From: Epiperipatus broadwayi
Lineage: Eukaryota > Onychophora > Udeonychophora > Euonychophora > Peripatidae
Assembly (NCBI GenBank): GCA_028023455.1
Contig: JAQFVV010000187.1
Span: 620,001-684,000, forward strand
Length of the DNA: 64,000 nt
Direction: 5' to 3'
Under the pieces are notes generated by a model. That model did not search any database. It had not been told where the DNA came from and worked only from the letters and a program-made list of their open reading frames with translations. Positions 1-12,965 of this stretch are shown piece by piece. How positions within the stretch are numbered: the stretch's first letter is position 1; the number at the start of each line of letters is the position of its first letter. The position numbers and the translations under genes are program-made.

Positions 1-87
1 TGTTATCAAAGGGCTGTTTAGCTTTTTAAACTCATTTATTGTTTAGTTAATAAAAATTTTAATAATCCTTTTATGTCTTGTCTATGG

Positions 88-515
88 TGATCATGTGATG
101 TTTAGTGGTTTAACACCAATCCTGCCTAATAGGACAGTGGTGGCTATGGTTGTTAAAGAGCCAAAGACACCAAAATGTATGGGTGCTGTACTGAGTTCAG
201 ACCCATATGACTATGTAAGCTATTGAGTTTAGATTGAAAATATTATTGTGTTTTCAATTTCATTCTCATAGTTTTGTAGTTAAGTAGAGATAAAAGTTGG
301 TTGCTGGAGGGTTGTATTAGATCCTGAGATCTAGGTGTAATGCTCTCAGATCCAAAGCTCCTCACTGACAAAGGCCACAAGCCAGAAACTAGTCTGGGGA
401 TATTGGATGAGTAGGCACTAGATAGGGATTTTATGCACAAGCCTTCTGGCATCCATTGATTACTCTGGTTGGCAAAGGGTGGCAATAATATATGTAAAGT
501 TTTACTTTGTCTTTT
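88..515 (-). repeat. Single-arm copy of the fold-back repeat seen at 31866-32216
   Basis: On the + strand, 320-515 matches the reverse complement of the left arm at 31866-32040, including the GGATGAGTAGG, CTAGATAGGGATTTTATGCA and GCATCCATTGATTACTCTGG segments. The stretch 88-115 also matches the reverse complement of 31808-31836. Only one arm is present, so this copy does not fold back. The 80-codon reading frame inside it is not a gene. A third, more decayed copy lies at 1780-1905. Confidence 0.7.
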
Positions 516-1026
516 AAACCTGTTTTTTTTTGTCTGGTATCATAAAGTTCCAAGACTGTGTATTGATGTTTCAGGTAATTGGTTATTTTTAGCATGCTCT
601 TCCACATATTGTTTGTGCTGTGGTCTTCATATAATTCTCTCAGAAATTTATATAATGAATATGCATTATCAGCAACAGCTAAACTAAGAGAACCATTGGT
701 GAAGAACTATTTGAAGACATTGAATAATTCCCCAGGAATCCTCAACTTAAATTTTAGCATATCTTTGATCCATATCCTAGAAAATTTATGAAAAATCAAG
801 ACTTGCAATGTCTTTCAACATGGTTTATTTTGTATTTTGCTTCATATTATGATCTTAATTGTCTTCTGTCTTATTATTATTTTCCACTGGAAGTTGAGAA
901 AAATTAGTGTGATATTTCTTTAAGTCATGTGGTTTCTTTACGAAGATAATCATATTGCCTATATTAAATGTAGGCAATAAACTTAGCTAAATTTATGAGA
1001 ACAATTGGTTAATAAGCCTACTTTAT

Positions 1027-1453
1027 TTGTCTTTATACTTTGGACTATTTTCATCATCTAACATTAAGTATTGAATGTCCTTAGAAAAATTAAACTTTAT
1101 TTAAATTTTCCAATCACATTCAACTATTAGTACTGACTGTTGCCTTTGGTAGGATGACTCAATTGGTTAGAGCATTACCTTAAAATTCAATATTTCAAGA
1201 CTCTAAGGGTCCAGGTTCGATTCCCATGCTAGTACTTTCACTGATCAGGCCAGCAGTATCTGAAGAAGAGAGGGGAATAATACCTCTCGAAACACTGTGC
1301 ATATACTAACCTGAATGCTATTACTAACAGTTGAATGTAATTGGAAAATTTAAATAAAGTTTAATTTTTCTAAAGATATTCAATACTTAATATTAAGTGA
1401 TAGAGATAGGCCAATATACAAATACAACTAAAATACCATCATCACAAATCTTC
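1027..1453 (+). mobile_element. tRNA-derived SINE joined head-to-head to an inverted copy of its own tail
   Basis: A tRNA-like head has an A box TGACTCAATTGG (1155-1166) and a B box GGTTCGATTCC (1214-1224). It is followed by a tail with CTGAAGAA, a GAGAGG/CCTCTC hairpin and GAAA (1260-1292), then an AT-rich end (1325-1453). The same tail end lies inverted at about 1027-1131, directly before the head. The unit is flanked by an imperfect direct repeat of about 16 bp (1011-1026 and 1454-1470, AATAAGCCTACTTTAT type). The tail hairpin is a hammerhead-like module shared with Penelope-type repeats in this window. A related copy lies at about 27005-27225. Confidence 0.7.
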
Positions 1454-1779
1454 AATAAAGCCTACCTTATATTTACTTCACTAATTCTGAAAACTTAATA
1501 TATTTACTTTCTTTTCTTTCAGCACTTGTGATTTGATGCAAACACAATCGACATGTCTATTAAGAAAATAATTATGAATAAAAAATAATTCTTTTCTTAA
1601 TAAACATGTTTATATCGAATTAATATATTTATATTATTAATAGGTTAATTTATAAAAATAATTAAATATGCTAATGAGTGGCTGGAATTTATAGAGCAGT
1701 GCCACTGTAATAATAATTATTATCGTTAAAATGGTAGCAAACTATTCATACAATAGTGTCACTCAATACAAACCTTAAT

Positions 1780-1905
1780 AATCAATGGATGCTAAAAGGT
1801 TTGTGCATAAAATCCCTATTTAGTGCCTATTCATCCAACATCTCCAGAAAAGTTTTTAGCTTGTGGCTTTCATCAGTGAGGAATCTTGGATCTGAGAGAA
1901 CTGCA
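1780..1905 (+). repeat. Decayed arm of the same fold-back repeat family
   Basis: The segment carries ATCAATGGATGC, TGCATAAAATCCCTATTTAG and GCTTGTGGCTTTCATCAGTG in the order and spacing of the left arm at 31900-32030, with scattered substitutions. No reading frame is maintained and no terminal repeat is visible. Confidence 0.65.
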
Positions 1906-2566
1906 TGGTAATCATATGAATCACTATCGTTGGCTTTCTTTATTTTCTTTTACATAAACTACATTATATAATTCTTCCATTTAACTATGGTTTTACCTCA
2001 GTCACCTTTAATTACTATTTATATTTCTTGTTACAAAGCTTACTGTATTATAATATTTCTAGAGGAAGTATTCTACTTTTACAATATCTATTTTATTTTT
2101 TTACTGAATTATATAATACATATTGTTTCTGGCAGATATTGTGCCATATCCGTTAGAGATATTTATAGGACTCAGTATATTACATGTTGTTCATTAATAG
2201 AATTACAGAGCAATTTTTGACATATTGTAGAAAATCTTGCCTAGATTTTTTATTATAAATACACAATTATCTATTAAATATCACATAACTATTTCAAATT
2301 TTCTCAAGACTTCCATGGTTTTAAAGTATTTAATATTTATGTTTTTATAAGAATGTACTTTGAATTCAACCTTTAAAAAATATATTATTAATTATAAAAT
2401 GCTAAATATTATTTTATTGGATTTTAATTTTTTTTTATTATGGTTTTACCTATTATATTTTAAACTCCTTATTCAAAATTTTTCTTATAATGAGTTTATA
2501 TTACTATATTATTTATTTATTGTTTATTAAGTAAATAAATTATTACTATTATTATTTTTTTTACAG

Positions 2567-2774
2567 AAGCTATTCAATTATTGAAATCTCATGGAGAAAG
2601 ATGTAATGTTCAAAACTACGAATCTGTTGAACGTGTTATTTTTCCTTACCTTGTATCCTTAGGTGAAAATAGCATGGAAAAGGCTCACCAACTAGTAAAT
2701 GTATTGTTAAAATATCACTTTTTAAAATCACGTAGGACATTTTCTGAGGCTTTAGTCAAAATATATTTGCTCAA
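2567..2774 (+). CDS. LRPPRC: LRPPRC-like exon 1 of window (PPR-like helices)
   Basis: The exon follows a T-rich tract ending in TTTACAG and ends at a GTAAGT donor (2775). It enters with the last two bases of a split codon and leaves two bases (AA) that are completed by A at 22924. It encodes about 68 residues of paired helices, including the runs ERVIFPYLVSLGENSMEKAH and SEALVKIYLL. The pattern is typical of PPR/TPR-like alpha-solenoids and aligns just upstream of the segment encoded at 22924. No signal or membrane segment is present. The next exon is 20 kb away across a transposon-filled intron. Identification as LRPPRC rests mainly on the downstream exons. Confidence 0.82.
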
Positions 2775-5554
2775 GTAAGTTCTTATTAGTATTATGTGAG
2801 TATTAGTTTTAAAGATTTATAATTATTTTTATATAAAGACTATTATCATGTACTATATATACGATTTACAGTCTGTATGGTTTAGAATAGTAGTAGAATG
2901 ATGCACTCAAGAACTAAAGTCCCAGGATTGAAGTTTATCTGATTTTCTATGCATGAACATCACATGATCTCCCATGTAAACCATTCGATTATATTGTTTT
3001 CATATAATTTACCAATGAAATTTAAACTGCTTTTCTAGTAATTATCTGAATAGTAACATATATTGGAAAGATGTAAATTAATCTTCCTTGGTATCATCTG
3101 TTATTTAGTTTTGCTAATACTAATCAAGTTAAACACAATTTGATACAATCAACTCTTGATTCTATGCAATATTTTCTTATAAAATCTTTCCAATTTACAT
3201 TTCATACTCAATATAGAACATGTAAATAAGAAGGAAATTAAAAAGTGAGAATTTAAAGAGAACTAAAAGAGCTTAGTTTTCACATTATGTAACTCTTAAA
3301 ACCCCCAAAAAAGGAATAAAATAAAAACCTCATTGATAGAGAATGAATCAGGAATTATATTGATTTTAATCTTTCATGGATTTTTTCTTGGTTATATAAA
3401 ATAATTTAGTATTATGAAATATCATTTAATAATACTATTTCCCATTTAAGTCATTCTTTCGGGTAAAGACAATGAATGAAGCATATATAACAACTGCAAA
3501 TGGAACATAATTGTATGTGATCATGAATAGAAAACAAAGTTAAACTTAAATTTAAAAAAAATATATATTAATTTTAACAAATGATTTGGATCAAAAATTT
3601 TATAGCAATATTCTTAGAAGAGTAGTTAGAAAATTGGAAAAGAAATTTGATGATTTAATCAATAGATATTTTTAGGGGGGGGGGATAATAATTTTCCATA
3701 GCCTATAGTTATTTCACTATGGAAGTATCTTCACGTCTATCATGTCTTTAGCTTGATTTAATTATATTTTTTAAACTTTGGAATTAAAATGAATAGTCTG
3801 GAATTTTAAGTTTTCCAAAGCAAAAAAAAAAGTTTTACTAATTGCATTAACTTTAGAAAAAAAATAGTTGCGAAATTCAAACTACATATAACATACAAAG
3901 AAAACATATTAGTTTTGGTTAAAGAACTTTTCTTTCTAGAAATTGGTGCAGATTATTTATACCTCTAGGAAAATATAAAAAATATTATTAATGTTGTTTG
4001 TTTTTTTTAATAAAAGATTTATAACTTTAAGGTATCAAATCCAGATTAAAAAGTGAAAATAATCATTGTGGTGTGATATTTTCCTGATGGTGAAGACCGC
4101 ATCATTTACTATTATATATTTTTATTTTTATAATAAATGCAATGACATCCATTTGACTATCTCAGATTAGCTGGAGATTTTTATCCTCTACATAATAATA
4201 ACTAGATAGTCATCAAGGAGATTTTTATTGCTATCTGGGTTGGTTGAAAGAAAAAATCCTGAGTCTTGTATGATCTGAAAAAATTTCAAGGTTTGCCTGA
4301 TTTTGATTCAAAACATAGATCATGGGTATGGCAAGTGGAAGTGCAGCATTCACAAATATCAATTTAGAATATCTTCATTTTTCTGTTGGAAGTTTGAAAA
4401 ATTAAATCAACTCTCTGAGATTTTTTTTAATTTTTAAAACATTGAGATTCACTAAGGCAATAAATATATATATATATTTGTAACAGTATACATTTATGTC
4501 ATTACATCACTGTCAAAATAATAAATGAAATATCGACAAATTAAAACCAGGTACAAATTTAGGGAAAAGGAGAATTAATAAAGTTCTTTAAACCAATGTA
4601 TATAAATTGCACAGATGGAAAACTATTAAATAATTACTTAAAAGCAAGTTAAAATAAAAAAAGTAAAAATCTAAAGATAAAAGATTAGTATTTTTTTTAA
4701 AAAATAATGAAAAGGAAATAATTAAAAATGTTAATTAGTTTCTATTCCAAAAAAAAAAAAAAAATGTTTAAATCTTAAGTAAAATGGAAATGATTGTTCT
4801 ATTAAAATGTAATAAATGTAAAGCCACTGGTGTACTTAAACAATGGAAAGTCAGATAAGAGATAAAAATTAAAAGATTATGGTGTTTTCTGCTTTGGGGC
4901 AGACTAGCCAATGCAGTTATTAACAAACACATGGTCCAGAATGGAAAACTATCATGGCCAATAAGATCATAGCAACATCAGGAGCGATCGATCTGAAAAT
5001 TTGGTGATATGGAAGGCCTAATATTATAAAAAGAAAAATAATTGAATAGATGAATTGATTAACTAGTGATTGACTATTGATTAAAAGTGTGGTGACTGGT
5101 TAGAAATACTTCGCAGCTGTATTGCAGACTCTACGATGTTAGGAGTCTTGCAATAGATTTTGTTTCCTTTATTTGCACTGGTGAGGCAGCCTCCTGAGTG
5201 ATGGTTCCTGAATGAATGTCAAGCAGCGGTTTCATTCCTGAGAACGATCTACAGATATGATGACTAGGATGGACTTCCATAAATCTGCCGAAATCTGGAG
5301 GATTCATAAAGACTTATCAAGGGAAGTATAAACTTTCATATTCAATATGAACTTTTAGATATCTTTAACAAGCTTTCAATTAGTAACTTAAGAGTAACTT
5401 CTAAATAAGCTCTTATCTGATGAGCAAATGAACTCTAAATTAATCATTAATATTTTTCTTTTATGTATAACATTTGCTATCAATCATTTTCATTTTCGTT
5501 AACTAAATTATTAAATTTAAAATTAAATGTAGATGGCTACATAGATTCATTAAG
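2775..5554. other. Intron sequence without recognised gene
   Basis: AT-rich intron between the exon at 2567-2774 and the LTR-like repeat at 5555. No reading frame with a recognisable domain is seen. It has T and A runs, a G-run at 3673-3684 and a short (TA)n tract near 4462. The more complex stretch 4890-5340 could be an old repeat, but nothing identifies it. Confidence 0.5.
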
Positions 5555-6070
5555 TTTAGATTAGATGACGTAGGATTAATTTTGGACTATTTATTTCATA
5601 GTTTAATCGATACTAGTGGGAGGGATGCATGGCGTGTCATGTCATTGTAATCTGAAGTGCATTAGCATGCAGGGCTTAGTATCCAACTGAATGCATGGCC
5701 CAAAAAGTGTAGCCATCACATTGTTATTGGTGATAGAAGTGTTCCCTACACCATTTGATCCCTTATGCTCTATGGATTGAGACTATAAGTCGATGAGGAC
5801 TGCTCTCCCTCCATTTGGAGCATTTTGTTTTCTCAATATTTTTATATATGATTCCTTCACCAGACAGATGTGCATTCCTGTACTGGATGAGGATCACTTC
5901 TTTAATAATATCATACTACAGACGCACATTCCTGTCAGCATGGTTTTATGTGAACATCTTCGTGTTGCATTGGTTGCATCTATGTATCCAGAAGCGAGCG
6001 TTGATTTAACTGCGAACTTTTTTAGCCTGAGGTTAAATGATTTGAAAGTTTTTAAGTGCATATTCTATGC
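5555..6070 (+). repeat. Dispersed LTR-like repeat, copy 1
   Basis: This stretch shares order and spacing with 49976-50450: TTATTTCATAGTTTAATCGAT near the start, CACCAGACAGATG, CATTCCTGTACTGG and, near the end, GCGAACTTTT followed by GGTTAAATGA. Divergence is high, with many substitutions and indels. It has higher GC than its surroundings and no coding frame shared by both copies, which is what solo LTRs look like. No terminal TG/CA pair or TSD could be fixed, so an old SINE or MITE remains possible. Confidence 0.45.
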
Positions 6071-9000
6071 AGTCTATTTATGCTTAAAATATTAAATTAT
6101 ATAAAAAAAACTTCCATACATCTGTGCATATTAAAATAAATATGATTTAAATCTATATAATAGTGTTAATGTAATCCTCAAATCTGTTATATGTGTGTGT
6201 GTGTAATAAATGTTCGTCTAATTAGTGCTAGCAGTGACTTATTATTTTATCTTTCAAAATATATAGTTCAGTATAAATAAAAATAAGTTATATTATAAAA
6301 TTCAGCTATTCCTTGAGCTAGTGACAAGGGCTAACAGTCAATGAAAGTTGGATCTTACCAATACATATCTGCCTGCTGTATAAATTTTCTAAGTTCTAAT
6401 AGCCTAGTGACGCCCTGGTATGGCAGATAGGTATGAAAACATCAGTCAGACCATTATAATATATATATATATTCTACCGTCCCCTTATACCCCTCTTTGC
6501 ACCGGCTCCCTATTAAACCGTTCCTAAAAGGGATTGTGAGCTCCAAAACAAACATGATACAGCATAAAGATTTATTTATTTTTTCTTATATCAATAGTTG
6601 TTCATTATCAACACAAGAGGGCGCCAGATACGATGATTTGATTCATAATTTAATTTCTCGCATCACCTTACGTCATATCAAAACGATTTTGAAGTCTAAT
6701 CCCTGCCCATAAGCTCAAACTCCCAGCATGGACCAATAGGGGTCACTCAGGGTCGCGATGTGATTGCCTTCAAGACTCTTATTCTGGCAAATGACACAAT
6801 ATTAACCAATGGATAAGAAGATCGGTTGATTAACAGATCGGTCCAAGCATTGGACGGGATCATTGGTTATTTATAACTAATACGAATGTTCGGTTGAGGC
6901 ATCATTAGAATAAACAACTAGACGCTTATAACATTATCCCCCCCTTTATCATACAATCCAATAGAATTATTTATACTAGCTCTATTGACATTGACTTATA
7001 TTTATTAATAATAGGCCCTCCCAACTCTTAAACCTATGTTAACTACATAATAAGCAAACATCGTGACTTACAGCATGATGTTTATGAATGAAACTTAAAA
7101 GAGATAAAAAAAAAAACAAAAAAAATGTAAGAAAGACAAATTTAAAAGTAAAATAATTAATTGCATGAATAAATGCTAACAATAATAATAACTTCAAAAA
7201 AAAATATATTTAATTATAGAAAATGATTTGAGGAATGCTCGACTAGTTTAAATAAATAAAAAAAATTTATTGATTATAAAAAAATGAAACATTGATTAAT
7301 AGCTTTATTTGCACGCACATACGCACATTCTCGCACTCGCACAGAAAAGGACATATTATGCATAATAAACATGGCTGATAAAATATATTTCCTCTTATTA
7401 CATTTTGGAAAGTAGGTGTGTGTTATAGTTTATCCGCGACAGAAAATAATAATTCGGATCAAAGTTCATAACTGGAAAAGTCCTAAGATTTAAATATGAT
7501 GGACTATGTAGCATCTGATATTTTTTATTTACGAAAGTTGAGATTAAAATAATAAGATTTAATATATGAGAGATTACGGATCATTTTATATTTGATTTAG
7601 GAAAGTCGAATTTAATTAATTATGAGATTGCCTTTTAAGTTTACGTAAAGAATGAATAGAAGCATTATAAAAAAAAATGTTTACCTAGGATTTTGCTTAG
7701 TCTTCTGCTGCTTCTAATTTGGTGAGGGTTCGAACCTGATAGATGAGGTTTCCATAATACATGGTTATTCATTTCACATAAGTTCAGCGTAGTATGTTTG
7801 GACGATTCTTGTATATTAAACGGAACAACGTCCTTAGACTGATTGGAGCACTATGTTCGGACGGTATTGTCATTCATAGCTGTGGAGATGTTCTGGCAGC
7901 GGAGCGTCGGTCAATCACTGAAGGGTTTTCTAGCCCATCATGACGATCGACGCTCTAAATGTTAATTTCACAGTGATCATATTGGATAAACCGGATAGCA
8001 AAAAAAGAAAAGTTCTAGTTGTAGCTTCCGGAGGAATTTAAAAAAAACTATAAGCAGAAAAAAGTGTAAAAAGAAAAATGTAAAAGGAACTCTCTCTTTA
8101 GATTTAGATTCATATTTATATGGGTTGGTTATTATCTGAGGATCGAATCTCCACCCAGAGTTCAATATTCTTTGAGTTGTCGTTGGGGTCCGTGTCCTAC
8201 GTAATGTCCACTCAATCCATATGCTTGAGGCAATCTTAGGTTTATGCAATCTCATATTACAATCCCAGTTAGAAAAAATTCATACTTATTCACACCTTTT
8301 ATGCATACATGTGTGCGTGTTTTAAGAGAACAATTTAACTTACATTAGTTTAAAAGTCGAGCATTTAATCTGTCTCAAAATCACTTCTATAAGCTTTTAA
8401 CTTTCACTAAAGTTATAATCTAAAACAAACCCCTTTTAATTATCCCTGCGGCATATACAAGTAGAAATCACTTATTGAGATTTAAAATGGCATATTAATA
8501 GTACTTTATATTTTATTATATTTTCCCTTTGTTTTCTTTTTAGAGAATATTATTATAATAGCTTATATGAAAGCCTTAACTATTTAATCAGAAATATTAA
8601 CATTTTATTTTACAGTGTATTTTATAACGCATTGAAAGAAAACTACATTTATTTTTTATCATAAGTTGAAAGTGAAAGAAGAGAAAAAAATATAGAGTGT
8701 TTACATTGCTCGTGTGTGTGCATATATACCTGTACCGACTTTGTCTCGGTACAATATATATATATTAAGAACAGGATTGTTTACTAAAACTAAAGAGTAA
8801 AAGAAACTATCATACACAGCCACTTTCAACAACATTTCAGTTTAACAAAGAAAAATTACAAGAACACGTTTTATCTTTTTCACTCTCATTAATGTCATCA
8901 TAAATAAAAACATTAAATCCCAAAAGTTCTTAATTCTCTCTCTTTTTCTTCAGATTGCTAAAGAGTAAAGGATTTGAATAAATAGCAGCTAAACCAATAT

Positions 9001-12000
9001 CACAATTAATCTTAAATGCTATTGAGTAATAATTGGAAGCAGTGACTGATCAAAAACTATTAAATTTGTTTTTAATTTTTTGTAAGTATTTTTGATAATT
9101 AATACTTTTTTTCATCTGAATCTAATCGTCATGATGCTGTACTATCATGATAAAAATCATCTTCTTAGTTATCAAAAACTTATAATTCTAGTATAAGCTA
9201 CTAGAATATGTCACTGATAATTTAAGCCTATTGTTTAGGGATTTCTCTCTTGGGATTTAGATACATTGTTTTAGAACTGATAAAATCTCAGAATATTGGA
9301 TCAAGCAGTTCCTCATCAAAAATTATGTTATTCCTTGTCAACTTTCTTCAAGTTGTTTATTCCTTGAAAGAATACTGAGCAGATGAAGAATATATTTATG
9401 TCATTTAATGGTATTTGTCCGTATTCTGTGAAGTCTTGTTCTTTTGTCCATATCTTGTGCAATACCATAAATTAAGGTTTCAATTTTTATGCTAATTTAC
9501 CCAACATTTACTGCCAAACAATTGTAATTTTTTTTCTATAACTTTATTCAACTAAATTTTTCTATGATTCTTTTTTTTTAAAATACAATTCTTCATTTGA
9601 AAATGTTTTGTATTTCCAAATAAAGCATTCTCAATGACTTTCTATAATATGTTTTATCAAATCCAAAATTCTCCTCACTGAATGTTTGTCATTGTTCATG
9701 TTTCACAACTGCATAAAGAATTCATGACTATATTTGTCCAATATATTGTAACAGGCCGACAGATTTACCCAGAAGATGGGGGGGGGTGCATCTTACTATG
9801 GTCAGACTTTGGGTCTTTGGATAGGATGCAACTGATCACATGATGAAATACATAACCTATGATTTTATCTATTTCCGATAAACTACCTCTGTATGTTTTA
9901 TTAACCTAGATACAATTTGGGTTAGTACATCTAATTCTCATCCTTTTTTAGCCTCATTATACCACAGTATTCGAACTCAGGGAGTAATTGCTTTGACTCT
10001 CTTATCAGGGAACAAAATCACACTAATTAGCAATTGTTGCATCCCTATACAGGTGATAATTATCAAAACTCTATAAGCATATTTTACTGGTCGAAATTGT
10101 ATATTAATTCAACACGATTCACAGTCTGGGTAAAAGTACCTCGAATCCAACCATATGCGAGATCAAAGATCAAGAATATTTATGGATTCTAACCTGTTTA
10201 CCCACCTTCTAAGTCTAACAACCAATTAACAACATTTTCGAGGCAAGCAATTAATCCTTTCTAATTCTGGCCGGCAGCAACAGCGGTGAAACATGAGCCC
10301 CAACTATAACTAACATTTATCCCTAGCATTTGTTTAATTACACATATGCATGAGTTTCAAAAAGGAATGGTGTGTGTGGGTGTGACCTTGAGTCATCAGA
10401 TAGCAGCACAATATTTAGATAGAAACGCTAACTTTAAAGTAAAATTAATTGAAACAAAACACAGGTGGTTAAATTCATATATATATTTTAATAAAAAGCA
10501 TATCTATAATTCTTTAATATCTTGCTCATTAATTTATGTGTTTATTAACATCAATTTCGATTATATAACTTATTATGCCTCTTGTAAGGGAGCGCATAAT
10601 TTATATGTCAATTTAAAACAGAGGGCGGTTAAAGTTTTTTGGTAGACACCAATTCAAGTATGTACAGGAAGAAAAACAAATATTCAAAAGCATTACTTTT
10701 GATTAAATTTAATACAAGTAAAATTATTATAAGAGAGAAAATAATTTGATTATATTTTTAAGAAATGGCTTAGAAGAGAGTGACTCGCTTGAATGCAAGC
10801 GGATTGCAATATTTGCAACTAAATATGCTAAAGATAAGAAATAGAAACTAATATGATCAAACCATAGTCAACTCGCCATGATGTGCTCAGAGAAAATAGA
10901 AAATAATCATACCCAGCATTTGAAATAACATAACCAGCACAAATTCAATCCCCCTGTCCGATTCCAGTGACACTAAGAAAATATAGACGAATGTTTTGCG
11001 CAATTTGCAAACGTCCAAATATTTCAAGTGAAAGATCAGGAATCGCCAAGGCTTGCTAAAATCAACTCACCTCGGATTTTCCCAATTTTGTCTTTCTTAC
11101 CCTGACCTATATTTTTAGCCAGTGAATATATCACGTGATATAATTCTGATATAGCAATCAAAAGGATAAAGCAGGCGATCAAGCAGAGTGCTGGTGAGGC
11201 AAATACAAATACTGGAAAAATATCATTCTTTTAAAATTTCTTCATGAAAATTATACTGAGCCGCATAAGATTATATTTATATTATAGTAGATTGACCAAG
11301 ATCAGATCTACACAAATAAATCCAAAATATTTTACAAATATAATTTATTACTGAGGTGACATGTCTCTCCCTTCAAAACAAAATTTCACCAACATTTTAA
11401 ATTTAACATTTTTAAATTCTCTCTTATTACTTAGCGAGAAGTAACCTTCTATCCCCCTTTTCATTCTGTTAAATGAAATAATATAATTATAAAAAGTCCA
11501 TATTTGATCTAGCATCTCCCGCAAAACTAAACCGTATACGCTTGACATGTTTTCAGAAAATATATATAGAAAACAAAATTATTTCATCTTGACAAAGTGG
11601 GTGCTCTAAATAATAATCATTCGAGCGAAAGATTTATTTATTTACAGATAGACGTTGGTCAGGAAATAGAAAGCGAATCATTTAAATTATAAGGCAAAAT
11701 ATGAACAAGGCAGGTATGAATTTTGTCGAGATGGAACAAATTGGCACATAAATAGCATTTTAAATCAGATATTTATAAATCTAAACAATATATCTATAGG
11801 TAAGTAATTTATTGATTAAGCAAATATTTTACATGGCTTCAATTGGTACTATGGGTTAACGTTGGATGGTATATCAGGGTTGTAAATCATCCTTACAACA
11901 TCTAATTTGGTTTGTAATCTGATGTCATTTTTATTACTTTATCAATTACAGCCATGACTCTTTGCCTATTTTTATTTTCCTTTGACATTCCAGATCAGTC

Positions 12001-12360
12001 TTGATATTAATTCCAAGATATACAAAATTTTCTGTATTGTCTAATACAGTTGTATTAAATTTTAATTATTCTTTTTCCTAATCATTATTGCTTTTGTTTT
12101 GGTCATATTTATGTATAACACATATTTATATAGGTGTGTATACATATATATATTATGAAATAAAAAAAATTTAAAATACAAAATTATTATTTGAATCATG
12201 AGTAACTAACTGAAACATCAGATAGGGGAATTGCAGATATGGAGAACTATTGTGTAAACTTTATATATGTTAAAGAAATTTTGTGAAACAATTTTAATCT
12301 GTTTTATATCTGATTTGCACTTCATTTTTATAATCATACTTTCACAAAAGTAAAATGATT
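6071..12360. other. Long intron stretch, mostly unclassified
   Basis: No host exon and no complete mobile element was recognised. A TG repeat lies at 6190-6203 and TA repeats near 6460 and 8755. The part 6480-6720 has a frame starting LHRLPIKPF-like, which faintly resembles the tail of a CR1/jockey LINE. Segments 7680-8260 and 9740-11160 have higher GC and more complex sequence than their surroundings and probably hold decayed repeats. A tRNA B-box-like palindrome GGTTCGAACC occurs at about 7727 without a convincing A box. Confidence 0.4.
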
Positions 12361-12376
12361 GAGTAAACCTTGTAAG

Positions 12377-12643
12377 CTATATATCAAGCCATTTACATCT
12401 TCTTATAAACTTTATCAATACTTTTATTTGTATTACTCTAACAGTTTCGACTGTCCTGCAGTCATCATCAGAATTCTTGTTTATTCTATTATCAAAACCC
12501 AATTCTGATGATGACTGCAGGACAGTTGAAACTATTAGTGTAATACAAATAAAGTATTGATAAAGTGCATAAGAAGGTGTAAATGATATGATATGTTATA
12601 ATAGAAGTCAATACATAGGAAAAGAAGAAGTACAAAATTATAT
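12377..12643. mobile_element. Fold-back element with two head-to-head hammerhead-like motifs
   Basis: A 267-bp insertion is flanked by a perfect 13-bp direct repeat TAAACCTTGTAAG (12364-12376 and 12644-12656). Two arms of about 85 bp face each other. Each holds CTGATGA, one spacer T, a stem GACTG/CAGTC (left arm; CAGTT in the right arm) around the loop CAGGA, then GAAA. Positions are 12471-12445 on the minus strand and 12505-12531 on the plus strand. CTGATGA and GAAA are the invariant boxes of the hammerhead ribozyme. The arms continue into ATACAAATA and a T- or A-rich end. No protein is encoded, so this is a non-autonomous element, best explained as a Penelope-type terminal repeat pair. Confidence 0.72.
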
Positions 12644-12965
12644 TAAACCTTGTAAGGGTAACTTAGAATCTTATTAAGCTCATTTATGTGCAATATCAAA
12701 CCATACACTTAAAAATATAATTTTAATTAATAAACAGTAAATATGTTATCCTTTTACGTTAAAAACTCCCATATGCACATATAAATAATACTTAAATGTT
12801 ATATTATAAAATGTTAATAATAAAAGTCAAGTCATATAAATAGTTATTTTAATGAAATAACTATATTAAAATAATTAGATTTCAATCATTCATATATGTA
12901 TTGAATCACTATAATGATCAAATATCCAATATAATTTATTTGTTCATAATGATGTCACAAATACA

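Noticed and set aside
6497-6712. 71-codon frame starting like a CR1/jockey LINE tail (LPIKPF)
   Set aside because: Only a few residues fit and nothing LINE-like follows, so it is mentioned within the intron entry but not called.
7720-7740. B-box-like GGTTCGAACC suggesting a tRNA gene
   Set aside because: It is a short palindrome and no A box or cloverleaf could be fitted around it.
8736-8756. Short hairpin TGTACCGA/TCGGTACA
   Set aside because: Eight base pairs only and isolated; too little to call a regulatory or mobile feature.
10346-10645. 99-codon frame
   Set aside because: No recognisable domain, no splice or promoter context, AT-rich codon use like the surrounding intron.
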